Of a DNA stretch of 64,000 nt, positions 63,252-64,000 are shown in pieces (within the stretch, counting starts at the first letter, position 1; each line of letters starts with the position of its first letter). Made by a program: the position numbers and the translations under genes. Source of the stretch: Treponema sp. OMZ 838 (GTDB taxonomy: Bacteria; Spirochaetota; Spirochaetia; Treponematales; Treponemataceae); assembly GCF_000775995.1 (NCBI RefSeq), contig NZ_CP009227.1, positions 744,001 through 808,000 on the forward strand. Reading direction: 5' to 3'. Under the pieces are notes generated by a model. The model had not been told where the DNA came from, searched no databases, and was given only the letters and a program-made list of their open reading frames with translations.

Positions 63252-64000
63252 ATGAAAAAATTACTAATGCTTTGTTTTTTATTGCTCTGCAGCATCGCAG
63301 TGCTTTTTGCCGAAGAAACCGCCGAATCCATTATGAAGGGCGCTCCGTCAAAAATAACAATTGAAACAATCGGGACGCGGGCAAAGATGGAAATCCAACG
63401 AAATGGAACGACGATGGCGGAACTGCTGGTCGATCAATATTCCGTGCAAAAAGAAAACGATCACCGTACCTTTTTGGAAATCAAAGCGCCTGCAAATGTA
63501 AAAGGAACGCGTTTTTTGATGATTGCAAAAGACGGTGTTACCGATCAGCGGATTTATCTGCCGTCACTCGGCAAAGTCCGCCGTATTACCGGTGAATCGG
63601 AAGGCACCGAAAGCTTTCTCGGTACTGATTTTTCGTATAATGATATGTCGTATCTGCAGCGGGACAGCAGTTTGGACACATACAAGATATTGCGCGAAGA
63701 AGAATACGGCGGAGCTTTGTGCTATGTCATCGAGGGCGTTCCTAAGGATGCCAAATCCGAGTATTCCAAAACCAATGTGTGGGTAGAAAAAAATTCCAAG
63801 CATTTGGTAAAGATTGCCTTTTATGACCGGAAAAATGTATTGGTAAAAATCATGGAACTGAGCAATTACGAGGCAACCCAAGGTGTGGACACTCCTCGAA
63901 TTACCAAAATGACAACCCTTTCAACGAATACGGCAACAACTATCAATATTATCAAGATGCAATATAATATGAATATTCCTGATAAGATTTTTACTCCGCG
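63252..64000 (+). CDS. Outer-membrane lipoprotein-sorting (LolA-like) protein, 3'-truncated by window
   Basis: About 249 residues visible and open at the window end. Signal peptide MKKLLMLCFLLLCSIAVLFA. The rest matches the LolA-like family found beside MMPL/RND transporters (IYLPSLGKVRRITGESEGTESFLGTDFSYND), and this gene pair is conserved in treponemes. Periplasmic lipid carrier is the likely role. SD GGAGGT is 6 nt before ATG. Confidence 0.9.
   Translation, partial: MKKLLMLCFLLLCSIAVLFAEETAESIMKGAPSKITIETIGTRAKMEIQRNGTTMAELLVDQYSVQKENDHRTFLEIKAPANVKGTRFLMIAKDGVTDQRIYLPSLGKVRRITGESEGTESFLGTDFSYNDMSYLQRDSSLDTYKILREEEYGGALCYVIEGVPKDAKSEYSKTNVWVEKNSKHLVKIAFYDRKNVLVKIMELSNYEATQGVDTPRITKMTTLSTNTATTINIIKMQYNMNIPDKIFTP

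Overview
The window comes from a Treponema chromosome (Spirochaetota). Evidence: two FlaB periplasmic flagellins followed by fliD, a Msp/MOSP-family outer-sheath protein, an archaeal/eukaryal-type PheRS alpha subunit (known from spirochaetes), a solitary groEL without groES, and several lipoproteins with relaxed spirochaete-style lipoboxes. The moderate base composition and gene content resemble the oral T. vincentii/T. medium or T. denticola groups rather than T. pallidum. The species is a guess.

Layout. 1-9.3 kb: a minus-strand protein-export and membrane-biogenesis block, rpmH-rnpA-yidD-yidC-jag-hypothetical-PPIase-yajC-secD-secF, driven by a clear sigma70-type promoter upstream of rpmH, with a partial comF converging on secF. 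9.4-9.5 kb: initiator tRNA-Met with its own promoter and terminator. 9.5-29.9 kb: housekeeping and envelope genes (SpoIIE-type phosphatase, CAP lipoprotein, DUF4015-like protein, thyX, GH3 hexosaminidase, trxB, pta, TPR lipoprotein, RRM protein, hcp, groEL, a 937-residue membrane protein, a phosphatase lipoprotein). 30.1-35.5 kb: flagellar filament locus (flaB, flaB, fliD and two small unknowns) with sigma28-like promoters and CsrA-like leader hairpins. 35.6-43.1 kb: murA (fosfomycin-insensitive type), a DEAH helicase, bacteriohemerythrin, tyrS and an AAA-ATPase/PD-(D/E)XK protein. 43.2-47.7 kb: msp, then a rearranged cluster of Rpn/PD-(D/E)XK 'transposase' genes and fragments interleaved with palindromic repeats. 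47.8-54.3 kb: pheS, murJ, a TPR protein and an NhaC antiporter, separated by two long structured intergenic regions. 54.7-64 kb: a zinc-binding ABC lipoprotein/SBP, sbcD-sbcC, and an MMPL/RND transporter with a LolA-like partner cut by the window edge.

Themes. (1) Eight genes have a -10 box only 6-9 nt before the ATG and no Shine-Dalgarno, six of them with an acceptable -35 at exactly 17 bp, suggesting leaderless mRNAs. (2) Both flagellin leaders carry a stem capped by a GGA loop (GCA-YGGA-TGC) plus a CAnGGA at the Shine-Dalgarno, the signature of CsrA control. (3) Intergenic regions contain several families of palindromes: a roughly 120-210 bp element with CTTTTGAAAA ends, a larger hairpin built around CCCCGCAGAAT, and dispersed TCTAAAA..TTTTAGA stems. 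No CRISPR array, rRNA, prophage or classical IS was seen.
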